Source: Candidatus Ventricola intestinavium (GTDB lineage Bacteria; Bacillota; Clostridia; Christensenellales; Aristaeellaceae). Taken from it: a stretch of DNA of 9,471 bases. The notes under the pieces are model-generated. The model saw only the letters and a list, made by a program, of their open reading frames with translations. It was not told where the DNA came from and did no database searches. The stretch is taken from assembly GCA_018715105.1 (NCBI GenBank), contig DVMG01000161.1:1-9471 (forward strand), in the 5' to 3' direction. Numbering within the stretch: position 1 is the first letter of the stretch; every line of letters begins with the position of its first letter. The translations under genes were made by a program, and so were the position numbers. Below, piece by piece: positions 1 through 6,986 of this stretch.

Positions 1-81
1 ACATCATGGCGTATTATGCCTGTGCGTATCTGGCAGTGCGCCGGGATTTGACCAAGACAGACATAGAGGGAGTGGATTTCC
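1..81 (+). other. Tail of unidentified upstream gene, then def leader
   Basis: This stretch lies upstream of def and is too short to identify. Two frames could be the end of an upstream gene. Frame 1 stops at TGA 49-51, 30 nt before def. Frame 3 stays open to TGA 114-116 and would overlap def by 35 nt; its peptide includes AYYACAYLAVRRDLTKTD. The codons of frame 3 look slightly more like the neighbours, but the shorter gap of frame 1 fits the spacing elsewhere. In relatives priA often precedes def, yet neither peptide resembles a PriA C-terminus. GAGGGAG at 66-72 is the def ribosome binding site. I see no convincing -35/-10 pair, so def is probably transcribed from further upstream. Confidence 0.25.
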
Positions 82-573
82 ATGGCGCTTCGGAAGATTG
101 TGTGCATCGAGGATGAGCTGCTTCGAAAGAAGAGCCGTCCTGTGGAAAAGTTTGACGGGAAACTGCACAGGCTGCTTGACGATATGGCCGAGACGATGTA
201 TCAGGCCAACGGCGTGGGCCTGGCCGCGCCGCAGGTGGCCGTGCTGCGCCGCGTGGTGGTGATGGATTGCGGCGAAGGGCTCATTGAGATGGTGAATCCG
301 GAAATCCTGCAGACCGAGGGAGAGCAGGATGGGCCGGAGGGATGTCTCTCCGTGCCGGGGCGCAGGGGCATGGTGAAGCGGCCGATGAAGGTGCGCGCCC
401 GGTTCCAGGACCGCAACGGCGAATGGTATGAAATCGAAGGCGAAGAGCTGCTGGCCCGCTGCATCATGCATGAGACGGACCATCTCGACGGCAAGCTGTA
501 TGTGGACATCATGTCCCGCGAAATCTTTGAGGATGAGGAAGAGCCGGACGGCGCGGAGGATTCACAGGCGTGA
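82..573 (+). CDS. def: Peptide deformylase
   Basis: Cytosolic metalloenzyme that removes the formyl group from the N-terminal methionine of new proteins. The 163-residue product carries all three family motifs: GVGLAAPQ at residues 44-51, EGCLS at 86-90 and HETDH at 130-134. By family knowledge Cys88, His130 and His134 bind the catalytic metal and Glu131 is the general acid/base. The EGCLS form and the short length fit a type 1 deformylase. The residue before HExDH is Met129, where Gln is common, a mild variation. The C-terminal 15 or so residues are acidic and probably flexible. The ATG at 82 follows GAGGGAG (66-72) with 9 nt spacing and gives the usual start of the family (MALRKIV). The gene overlaps fmt by 4 nt, and the two enzymes act at opposite ends of the formyl-methionine cycle. 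Confidence 0.97.
   Translation: MALRKIVCIEDELLRKKSRPVEKFDGKLHRLLDDMAETMYQANGVGLAAPQVAVLRRVVVMDCGEGLIEMVNPEILQTEGEQDGPEGCLSVPGRRGMVKRPMKVRARFQDRNGEWYEIEGEELLARCIMHETDHLDGKLYVDIMSREIFEDEEEPDGAEDSQA
555..560 (+). promoter_or_regulatory. Ribosome binding site for fmt
   Basis: GGAGGA inside the end of def, 9 nt before the GTG at 570. It supports the GTG start, which overlaps the def stop codon as GTGA. Confidence 0.75.
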
Positions 574-1508
574 GAATCGTTTTCATGGGCACGCCGGATT
601 TTGCCGTGCCCTCTCTGGAGGCCCTTGTCAACGGCGGCTATGAGGTGGTGGCCGTATTCTGCCAGCCGGACAGACCCAAGGGCCGCGGCCACAGGATGGC
701 CGCCTGCGCCGTGAAGGAGACGGCGCTGCGTCTGTCCATTCCGGTCTATCAGCCGGAACGCATCAAGCGTGAGGAGGGAGTATCCGCCCTGCGGGCGCTG
801 AAGCCCGACCTGTGCGTGACGGCGGCCTTTGGCCAGCTGCTTTCCCAGGAGATTCTGGATATTCCTCCGCTGGGCACGGTGAATGTGCATGCTTCCTTGC
901 TGCCGCGGCATCGGGGCAGCGCCCCCATCAACTGGAGCATTCTGAAGGGAGACCGGATAACCGGCGTGACGACCATGTTCACCGACAAAGGGATGGACAC
1001 GGGCGACATGCTGCTCAGCGCACAGACGAAAATCGGAGAACGGGAAACGGCCGGCGAGCTGAGCGGCCGGCTCGCGCTCCTGGGCGCGGATCTTTTGATG
1101 GATACCCTCCGGGCGCTTGAGGCGGGCACGCTTTCGCGCACGCCGCAAAACCCGGAGGAGGCCACCTACGAGCCGAAGCTCCACAAGGAACTGGGCCGCA
1201 TCGATTTTGCAGCCGGTGCGGAAGCGATCGACCGCCTTGTGCGCGGCACGACGCCCTGGCCCGGCGCATTCACAACGCTTGACGGCGGCACGATGAAGGT
1301 CTTTGAACTGGAACGTGTGCGCGAGCGCCCCACCGGGGGGCCGGGCGAGGTGGTGGCGGCAGATGCGTCCGCAGGGCTGATTGTTTCCTGCGGGGATGGC
1401 GACATTGCGCTGACACAGATTCAAATGCCCGGCGCGCGGCGCATGAGCGCCAGGGATTACCTGCGCGGGCATGATATCCAAACAGGCATTTGCCTGGGAA
1501 AGGCGTAA
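570..1508 (+). CDS. fmt: Methionyl-tRNA formyltransferase
   Basis: Transfers a formyl group from 10-formyltetrahydrofolate to Met-tRNA(fMet), making the initiator tRNA. The product has 312 residues, normal for the family. The N-terminal hydrolase-like domain begins MRIVFMGTPDFAVPSLEAL and carries the folate signature NVHASLLPRHRGSAPI at 105-120. Asn105, His107 and Asp143 (in GMDTGDM) match the catalytic Asn/His/Asp triad of E. coli Fmt. From about residue 200 to the end lies the C-terminal tRNA-binding barrel, with the family-typical RGTTPWPGAFT. The start is GTG at 570, overlapping the def stop as GTGA and preceded by GGAGGA (555-560). An in-frame ATG at residue 6 would cut into the first beta strand. 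rsmB follows after 6 nt. Confidence 0.97.
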   Translation: MRIVFMGTPDFAVPSLEALVNGGYEVVAVFCQPDRPKGRGHRMAACAVKETALRLSIPVYQPERIKREEGVSALRALKPDLCVTAAFGQLLSQEILDIPPLGTVNVHASLLPRHRGSAPINWSILKGDRITGVTTMFTDKGMDTGDMLLSAQTKIGERETAGELSGRLALLGADLLMDTLRALEAGTLSRTPQNPEEATYEPKLHKELGRIDFAAGAEAIDRLVRGTTPWPGAFTTLDGGTMKVFELERVRERPTGGPGEVVAADASAGLIVSCGDGDIALTQIQMPGARRMSARDYLRGHDIQTGICLGKA

Positions 1509-1514
1509 CCACAT

Positions 1515-3212
1515 ATGACAGAAAACAGAGGGCGTGACGGCGGATTCCGCGGCGCAGGAAAAGGACAGAGCAGGCCCGCAAAGCCGCGCGCCGACCGTCC
1601 GGCACAGAGATGGAAACGGGACGATCAGGCGCGGGGGAACAGGCCGCCCTTCCGGGGAAAAAAGACGGAGGAGGCGGCCGGTGAGAGAACCGGGGGAAAA
1701 AGGACGTTTTCCCCGCGGGGAGGCGCGCCGGGAACCGGCGGAAACAAGATGCATCGGGCGCCGGTTCAGCCGCGTGAAAAGCGGGACGGCCGGCCCGGAG
1801 AGGAAAAGAGGATGCACGCTCACGGGCGGCCGGATCGCCGCCCAGGGCGGGGAAAGCCGGAAAGGCCGATCAACCTTGCGCCGCGCCGTGTGGCGCTGGA
1901 GACGCTGCTGGATGTGAGCCGGTCGGATGCCTATGCATCCCTGGCGCTGGACAAGCGCCTTGCGCAGGCCGACCTGCCCCGGCGCGACCGCGCGTTTGTC
2001 ACCCAGCTGGTCTACGGCACGCTTGAAAACCGGCTGACCCTTGACTGGCGCATCGATCAGTTCCTGGATGGAGAAAAGGATCTGGAGCCCACGGTGCGCG
2101 AGATCCTGCGCATGGGCGCCTATCAGCTCTTTTATCTGGACCGGGTGCCGGACATGGCGGCGGTGGATGAATCCGTGCGCCTGACGCGGGCCATGGGGTT
2201 TGAGGCGCTGACAGGCCTGGTCAACGCGGTGCTGCGCAGCATGATCCGCGGCAAAAACGAGACGGTCTGGCCCAAACCGCAGGAGGACGCGGCGCGTTAT
2301 CTCAGCGTGATGTTCAGCGCGCCGCAGGAGCTGTGCAGCATGCTGATGGAAGCGTATGGGGAGCAGGGGGCGTTGGAGATTCTGCGCTATCGCCCCGCAA
2401 AGCGCGATGTGACCGTGCGGATCAACTATCTGCGCTGCGATGACGCGCGCCTGCGCAGCCTGTTTGCCGACGAGGAAATCGCCTTTGACCCCGGCATGGT
2501 GCCGGGAACCTACAAGGTGCATGACGCGGGCGATCTGACGCGGATGCGCGCGTTTCAAAACGGCCTGTTCACCATTCAGGGGGAAAGCTCTGTGATTGCC
2601 GCGCGCGTGGTGGGCGCCGCGCCGGGCCAGACGGTGCTGGATGCGTGCGCCGCGCCGGGCGGCAAGACCGCTGTGCTCAGCGAAATGATGCATGACACGG
2701 GCCGTGTTTACGCCTGGGACACCCATGCCCATCGCGTGGATCTGATTAAGGGCACGATGAACCGCCTGAAACTCGAAAATGTGCGCCCGGCCGTGCGGGA
2801 TGCCGCTGTCCCGCGCGAGGAGATGGCGATGACCCTGGACGCGGCGCTGGTCGACGCCCCCTGCTCCGGCACGGGGGTCATGATGGAAAAGCCCGATGTC
2901 AAATACCGCGTGAGCCGGGAGGGCGTTCAGGCGCTGTGCTGCACGCAGGCAAAAATTCTGGACGCCGTCGCGCCCATGGTCAAAGTGGGCGGCACGCTGG
3001 TGTACGCCACATGCTCGATCCTTCCTCAGGAAAACGAAGACCAGGTGCGCGCGTTCCTTGCGCGCCATCCGGAGTATGAAATTGCGCCCATGGCGGCCCT
3101 GCTTCCGGAAGCACTGGCCGGACGGGAAGGCGAATGCGGGCTTCAGATGTTTGCCCACCGGGACGGCACGGATGGTTTTTACGTATGCAGAATGCGCAGG
3201 GTGAGGGGATGA
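1515..3212 (+). CDS. rsmB: 16S rRNA m5C967 methyltransferase RsmB with basic N-terminal extension
   Basis: SAM-dependent enzyme that methylates a cytosine (C967 in E. coli numbering) of 16S rRNA. Residues about 121-260 form the NusB-like RNA-binding domain (PRRVALETLLDV, RDRAFVTQLVYGTL). The Rossmann methyltransferase domain follows: SAM-binding VLDACAAPGGKT at 374-385, motif IV DAPCSGTG at 447-454, and motif VI TCS at 499-501. Cys500 is the expected nucleophile and Cys450 the cysteine that helps release the product. At 565 residues it is about 120 longer than usual. The excess is residues 1-119, a low-complexity stretch with 69 of 119 residues Arg, Lys, Gly or Pro and a net charge near +20, probably disordered and RNA-binding. 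The ATG at 1515 follows AAAGG and opens this extension; the nearest in-frame ATGs, at residues 79 and 100, would shorten it. The gene overlaps rlmN by 4 nt. Confidence 0.95.
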   Translation: MTENRGRDGGFRGAGKGQSRPAKPRADRPAQRWKRDDQARGNRPPFRGKKTEEAAGERTGGKRTFSPRGGAPGTGGNKMHRAPVQPREKRDGRPGEEKRMHAHGRPDRRPGRGKPERPINLAPRRVALETLLDVSRSDAYASLALDKRLAQADLPRRDRAFVTQLVYGTLENRLTLDWRIDQFLDGEKDLEPTVREILRMGAYQLFYLDRVPDMAAVDESVRLTRAMGFEALTGLVNAVLRSMIRGKNETVWPKPQEDAARYLSVMFSAPQELCSMLMEAYGEQGALEILRYRPAKRDVTVRINYLRCDDARLRSLFADEEIAFDPGMVPGTYKVHDAGDLTRMRAFQNGLFTIQGESSVIAARVVGAAPGQTVLDACAAPGGKTAVLSEMMHDTGRVYAWDTHAHRVDLIKGTMNRLKLENVRPAVRDAAVPREEMAMTLDAALVDAPCSGTGVMMEKPDVKYRVSREGVQALCCTQAKILDAVAPMVKVGGTLVYATCSILPQENEDQVRAFLARHPEYEIAPMAALLPEALAGREGECGLQMFAHRDGTDGFYVCRMRRVRG

Positions 3213-4279
3213 GCGCGGGGCAGGAAAAGGCGCAGCTTCTGAACATGACCCTGCAGGAGCTGGGCGAATATATGAAGAGCGCCGGCCAGCCCGCGTTCAG
3301 GGCCGGGCAGGTGTTTGCGTGGCTTCATCAGGGAACGCCGTTCGAGGAAATGAGCAACCTGCCCAGGACGCTGCGTGAGGAGCTTGCGCAGACGTGTGAG
3401 GGCAATCCCGTCCGCGTGCTTCAGACCATCCGCTCCAGGATCGACGGCACGATCAAGCTGCTCTACCGGCTAAACGACGGCCATGTGATCGAAGGCGTGC
3501 TCATGCGCTACAAATACGGCAATACGCTGTGCCTGTCCACCCAGGTGGGCTGCCGGATGGGCTGCGCGTTCTGCGCATCCACGCTTGACGGCTGTGCGCG
3601 TAACCTGACGGCCGGGGAGATGATCGGCCAGATCGTGTGCGCCAACGGCGTGCTCGCCGCCATGGAACCAGGGCAGAGTGTGGGCAATCTGGTGCTCATG
3701 GGCAGCGGCGAGCCGCTTGACAATTACGACAACGTGGTCAAGTTCCTGCGCATTCTGCGCACGGAAGGCGGGCTGTGCATCGGCATGCGCAGCGTATCGC
3801 TTTCCACATGCGGGCTGGTGGAAAACATGCGCCGTTTTGCGGACGAGGGCTTGCCGGTGACGCTCTCTTTATCCCTTCATGCGCCGAATGACGAGGTGCG
3901 CAGGCAGCTTATGCCTGTCGCGCGGCATTACGCCCTTCAGGATGTGCTGGACGCCTGCCGCTATTACATTGAAAAGACGGGACGGCGTGTCATTTTTGAA
4001 TATGCGCTGGTGCACGGCGTCAATGCTTCGCCGGAACACGCGGACGAGCTGGCGGGCAGGCTGCGCGGGATGCAGTGCCATGTCAACCTGATTCCGCTCA
4101 ACAGCGTGCCCGAACGCGGGCTCATGGGCGTGAGCGAGCGGGAGGTGGACGCTTTTAAAAGGACGCTGGAGCGCAGGAATATCTCCGTGACCCGCCGCAG
4201 GGAAATGGGAGACGATATCGAAGGCGCCTGCGGCCAGCTGCGCAGGCGGTATATGGAGGAAGGCCCGCGCAAAGAGTAA
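3209..4279 (+). CDS. rlmN: 23S rRNA/tRNA adenine-C2 methyltransferase (radical SAM)
   Basis: Radical SAM enzyme that makes 2-methyladenosine in 23S rRNA (A2503 in E. coli), and in some bacteria in tRNA. With the start at 3209 the protein has 356 residues, normal for the family. The 4Fe-4S cluster motif CRMGCAFC gives Cys115, Cys119 and Cys122. The two catalytic cysteines are present: Cys108 (TLCLS) and Cys341 (GDDIEGACGQL), matching E. coli Cys118 and Cys355. GSGEPLDNYDNV at 165-176 is the SAM-binding loop in a Clostridia-like form. The frame is open back to an ATG at 3134, but ATG 3209 overlaps the rsmB stop as ATGA, has AGG and GAGG sequences just upstream, and gives a family-like N-terminus, so I chose it. 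Sharing an overlap with rsmB pairs two rRNA methyltransferases. A 53-nt gap precedes stp. Confidence 0.95.
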   Translation: MSAGQEKAQLLNMTLQELGEYMKSAGQPAFRAGQVFAWLHQGTPFEEMSNLPRTLREELAQTCEGNPVRVLQTIRSRIDGTIKLLYRLNDGHVIEGVLMRYKYGNTLCLSTQVGCRMGCAFCASTLDGCARNLTAGEMIGQIVCANGVLAAMEPGQSVGNLVLMGSGEPLDNYDNVVKFLRILRTEGGLCIGMRSVSLSTCGLVENMRRFADEGLPVTLSLSLHAPNDEVRRQLMPVARHYALQDVLDACRYYIEKTGRRVIFEYALVHGVNASPEHADELAGRLRGMQCHVNLIPLNSVPERGLMGVSEREVDAFKRTLERRNISVTRRREMGDDIEGACGQLRRRYMEEGPRKE

Positions 4280-4318
4280 AGGCGCACGGCAGGAGCTTGG
4301 CCTGAATCGACGGACGGC

Positions 4319-4325
4319 AAGGAGG
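4319..4325 (+). promoter_or_regulatory. Ribosome binding site for stp
   Basis: AAGGAGG, the strongest Shine-Dalgarno match in the window, 7 nt before the GTG at 4333. It decides for that GTG over the ATG at 4326, which touches the site and is in another frame, and over the in-frame ATG at 4345. The rest of the 53-nt rlmN/stp gap shows no clear promoter or hairpin. Confidence 0.85.
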
Positions 4326-4332
4326 ATGCGGC

Positions 4333-5061
4333 GTGGCAGCGACAATGCGGACGGATGTGGGCAGGCGGCGCAGGCAGAATGAGGATGCTGCCTGGTTTGA
4401 TGAAGGGCGCGGCGTGTTTGCCGTGGCGGATGGCATGGGAGGCCACCGCGCCGGCGAAGTGGCCAGCGCCATGGCGATTCATGCCGTCCGTCAGATGGCG
4501 GATACACACCGCACGGCGGACATCGGCGCGCTGCGGGAGGCCGTTGAAAAGGCTCATGAAGCCATCCTTGCCCATGCGCAGAGCCATGCCGAGTGCAAGG
4601 GCATGGGCACCACGCTGTCCGTCATGTGGCGCGGGCGCGGCTACATGTATATCGCCCATGTGGGAGACAGCCGCATCTACCGGCTGCGTGAGGGAAAGCT
4701 CGAACAGATCACCCAGGATCACTCCCTCGTGGATGAGCTTGTGCGGGCCGGATTGATCACACTGCAGGAAGCACGGCGGCACCCGCGCCGAAACATCATC
4801 ACGCGCGCGCTTGGCACACAGGGGGACAATGCGCCCGATCTTCTGGCCGCGGATATCCGGCCGGGGGACCGCTGGCTTTTGTGCACCGATGGCCTGAGCA
4901 GCCTGGTGGAGGATGAAAGCATCGGCCATGCGCTGGAAACCTGCGGCTTGGAAGAGGCGGCCGACAGGCTGCTGGCCATGGCGCTTGACGCCGGCGGGAC
5001 GGACAACGTGACGCTGATCCTGTGCACGGGTGAGGAGGGCGAAGCGTGGAATCAAGACTGA
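4333..5061 (+). CDS. stp: PP2C-type serine/threonine protein phosphatase (Stp/PrpC)
   Basis: Metal-dependent phosphatase that removes phosphate from Ser/Thr residues; it counteracts the kinase encoded next. The 242-residue product shows the PP2C motifs in order: RQNEDA at 14-19, VADGMGGHRAGE at 31-42, GMGTT at 90-94, VGDSRIYRL at 110-118, ITRALGT at 156-162, CTDGLSSLV at 184-192 and GGTDNVTLIL at 221-230. By family knowledge Asp18, Asp33, Asp186 and Asp224 hold the Mn/Mg ions. The length is typical of bacterial Stp/PrpC, with no signal peptide or membrane segment, so it acts in the cytosol. The start is GTG at 4333 behind AAGGAGG. The last 16 nt overlap prkC, which probably couples translation of the two. 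Gene names vary (prpC in Bacillus, stp in others). Confidence 0.96.
   Translation: MAATMRTDVGRRRRQNEDAAWFDEGRGVFAVADGMGGHRAGEVASAMAIHAVRQMADTHRTADIGALREAVEKAHEAILAHAQSHAECKGMGTTLSVMWRGRGYMYIAHVGDSRIYRLREGKLEQITQDHSLVDELVRAGLITLQEARRHPRRNIITRALGTQGDNAPDLLAADIRPGDRWLLCTDGLSSLVEDESIGHALETCGLEEAADRLLAMALDAGGTDNVTLILCTGEEGEAWNQD
5033..5038 (+). promoter_or_regulatory. Ribosome binding site for prkC
   Basis: AGGAGG within the last codons of stp, 7 nt before the GTG at 5046. It supports a GTG start and a 16-nt stp/prkC overlap. Confidence 0.85.
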
Positions 5062-6905
5062 TCGGGAAGATTGTCAGCCGCCGGTTCCGCGTGGAGGATG
5101 TCATTGGCCGCGGCGGCATGGCCATCGTATACCGGGCATTTGACCTGAAAACGCATCAGGCGGTGGCCTTTAAGGTGCTGCGCGAGGAATACGAGGACGA
5201 CCCGGAATACATCGAACGATTCCGGCGCGAGGCAGAGGTCTGCAAAAAGCTGAATCATCCCAATATCGTCAACATGATAGATTCCGGCGTGGTCGGGGGC
5301 ATTTCCTTTATCGCCATGGAGTATGTGGATGGGCAGACGCTCAAGGAACTGATCACGCAGTCCGGACGCATTGCGCAGGACGAAGCGGTTCGCTATGCCC
5401 TGCAGATCCTTTCGGCGCTCGGTCATGCGCATCAGCGCGGGATCGTCCACCGCGATGTCAAGCCGCAGAATATCATGATCTCCCGCACGGGGCAGGTCAA
5501 GGTGGGAGACTTTGGCATCGCGGGCATGGCGGATACCAAGACGCTGACGGCGGATGGCAACGTCATGGGTTCGGTGCACTATTTTTCGCCTGAGCAGGCC
5601 AAAGGCATGAAGGCCACAGCGGCCAGTGATCTGTACTCCGTGGGCGTCATCCTCTATGAAATGCTGGCAGGACATGTCCCCTTTGAAGGGGAAACGGCCG
5701 TATCCGTGGCCATGATGCACCTGATGGAGAAGCCCAAGCCCGTTGAGGAGCAGGTGCGCGTGTGCCGGGCTGTCGCGATGATCGTGGCAAAGGCGCTTGA
5801 AAAACAGCCTCAGGCGCGCTATCAGAATGCCGATGCGATGATCCGCGACCTGCGCAGGGCTCTGCGCCATCCGGACGGCGAATTTATGCAGCAGCGCCGG
5901 ATGCCCATGGAGGACAGGCCGCGTGAGGCCGCGCAGCGAATCCGTGCGGCGCGGACACGAAGAAAGGGACACAGCATGGCTTCGCGCCTGCTGACGCTGT
6001 TTGTCGTGTTGCTGCTCATCGTCCTCATCGCGGTGGCAGGAATCCGCCTTTACCGCGCGATGTTTGTGGTTGCCCGCATGCCGAATCTGTCCGGCCTTGA
6101 CGCGGCGACCGCACAGAGAATGGTTGAAAACGCAGGGCTGACGCTTGAAACGGCTTTCGCATACAGCGATACCCCGGAGGGCTATGTCAGCGGCCAGGAT
6201 CCACAGGCCAATGCCGAGGTGCCGCGGGGCGGAACCGTGCGGGCGACCATCTCGCTGGGCAGCGGGATCATGACGGTGCAGCGCCTGACCGGCATGACCC
6301 AGCAGGAAGCGGCGGATACGCTGGCTGGGCAGGGCCTTGTGGTGGGAAGCGTCCAGACGGCGCCCAGCGAGATGATGCGTGGAACGGTGATTGCGCAGTC
6401 CCCTGAGGCGGGCACCAGCGTGAGGGCGGGCGAGGCCGTCGACCTGACGGTGTCCGGCGGACGTGTGGTCGTGCCCGAACTGGCGGGCCAGCGGGAAGAA
6501 GAGGCGGTCGAGCGCATCGACGCCGTGGGACTCACCTGCGGAGAGATCACGTATCAAACCGTCGACGCAGCCAGGCAGGACGGTGTGGTGCTTTCCCAGT
6601 CGCTTGAAAAGTTTACGGAGGTGCTGCCGGGCAGCGTCGTGGACATGACCGTGGGCCATTACGACAAGCGCCGCTATACGGCCAAGGTTTCCGTGACGGT
6701 GGATGTGCCGGAAGAAGGGATTCACGTGCGGGTGACGCTTGTGGATGAAAACGGCGTGGAGAGCGACATGTATGCGGCGACGCACACAGAACCCGGAGAG
6801 CTTCAGCTGGATGTGACGCTGCGCAGTGAAACCAGCGGCGTGCGCACATGGCGGCTGTATCTGGATGGAAACTTCCGCAGCGAGGCCACGGCGGTGCTGC
6901 AATAA
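5046..6905 (+). CDS. prkC: PASTA-domain Ser/Thr kinase (PrkC/PknB family)
   Basis: Membrane receptor kinase whose outer PASTA repeats bind peptidoglycan fragments and whose inner domain phosphorylates cytosolic proteins. Kinase domain, about residues 12-275: glycine loop GRGGMAIVY at 21-29, Lys43 in AFKVL, Glu64 of helix C, catalytic HRDVKPQN at 135-142 (Asp137), DFG at 155-157, and an activation loop with Thr164, Thr166 and Thr168 before GSVHYFSPEQA. A basic linker (283-309) leads to one membrane segment at about 314-337. Three PASTA repeats follow at about 343-407, 408-472 and 473-537; the third is the most divergent. Residues 540-619 form an extra beta-rich tail of unknown role. The length (619) is normal. 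The GTG at 5046 is set by AGGAGG (5033-5038), and the start MESRLIGKIVSRRF suits the family. The partner phosphatase is encoded immediately upstream. Confidence 0.96.
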   Translation: MESRLIGKIVSRRFRVEDVIGRGGMAIVYRAFDLKTHQAVAFKVLREEYEDDPEYIERFRREAEVCKKLNHPNIVNMIDSGVVGGISFIAMEYVDGQTLKELITQSGRIAQDEAVRYALQILSALGHAHQRGIVHRDVKPQNIMISRTGQVKVGDFGIAGMADTKTLTADGNVMGSVHYFSPEQAKGMKATAASDLYSVGVILYEMLAGHVPFEGETAVSVAMMHLMEKPKPVEEQVRVCRAVAMIVAKALEKQPQARYQNADAMIRDLRRALRHPDGEFMQQRRMPMEDRPREAAQRIRAARTRRKGHSMASRLLTLFVVLLLIVLIAVAGIRLYRAMFVVARMPNLSGLDAATAQRMVENAGLTLETAFAYSDTPEGYVSGQDPQANAEVPRGGTVRATISLGSGIMTVQRLTGMTQQEAADTLAGQGLVVGSVQTAPSEMMRGTVIAQSPEAGTSVRAGEAVDLTVSGGRVVVPELAGQREEEAVERIDAVGLTCGEITYQTVDAARQDGVVLSQSLEKFTEVLPGSVVDMTVGHYDKRRYTAKVSVTVDVPEEGIHVRVTLVDENGVESDMYAATHTEPGELQLDVTLRSETSGVRTWRLYLDGNFRSEATAVLQ

Positions 6906-6917
6906 CCCGGAAGGGTT
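6904..6917 (+). other. Small GNRA-loop hairpin at the prkC stop codon
   Basis: AACCC (6904-6908) pairs with GGGTT (6913-6917) around a GGAA tetraloop, a GNRA type. It overlaps the TAA stop of prkC and lies in the 81-nt gap before rsgA. No T run follows, so it is not a standard terminator; it might stabilise an RNA end or be chance. The rest of the gap (6918-6986) is purine-rich near rsgA and shows no clear promoter. Confidence 0.25.
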
Positions 6918-6986
6918 TGCCATCAACACGCTTCAAACGACTGATTTCAGACAAGAGGAAGGAAAAAGAAAAGATGGGGGCAACGA

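Noticed and set aside
1534..1917. 127-codon + strand frame inside the rsmB extension
   Set aside because: It is an alternative frame of the Arg/Gly-rich stretch and ends inside the NusB-like domain. The rsmB frame is continuous with the conserved enzyme, so a frameshift is not needed.
201..3158. 985-codon open frame on the minus strand across def, fmt and rsmB
   Set aside because: It runs opposite three well-recognised genes in GC-rich DNA, where antisense frames stay open by codon bias. Its product is rich in His, Arg and Ala with no known motif.
3134..3208. Longer N-terminus for rlmN from ATG 3134
   Set aside because: The added 25 residues lie inside rsmB, do not resemble the family, and the ATGA overlap at 3209 fits the operon pattern.
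3964..5055. 363-codon minus-strand frame opposite rlmN and stp
   Set aside because: Same antisense effect; the + strand has complete RlmN and PP2C motifs.
5052..6929. 625-codon open frame on the minus strand opposite prkC
   Set aside because: It mirrors the whole prkC gene; the sense strand has every kinase and PASTA motif, and the antisense product is His- and Arg-rich without recognisable domains.
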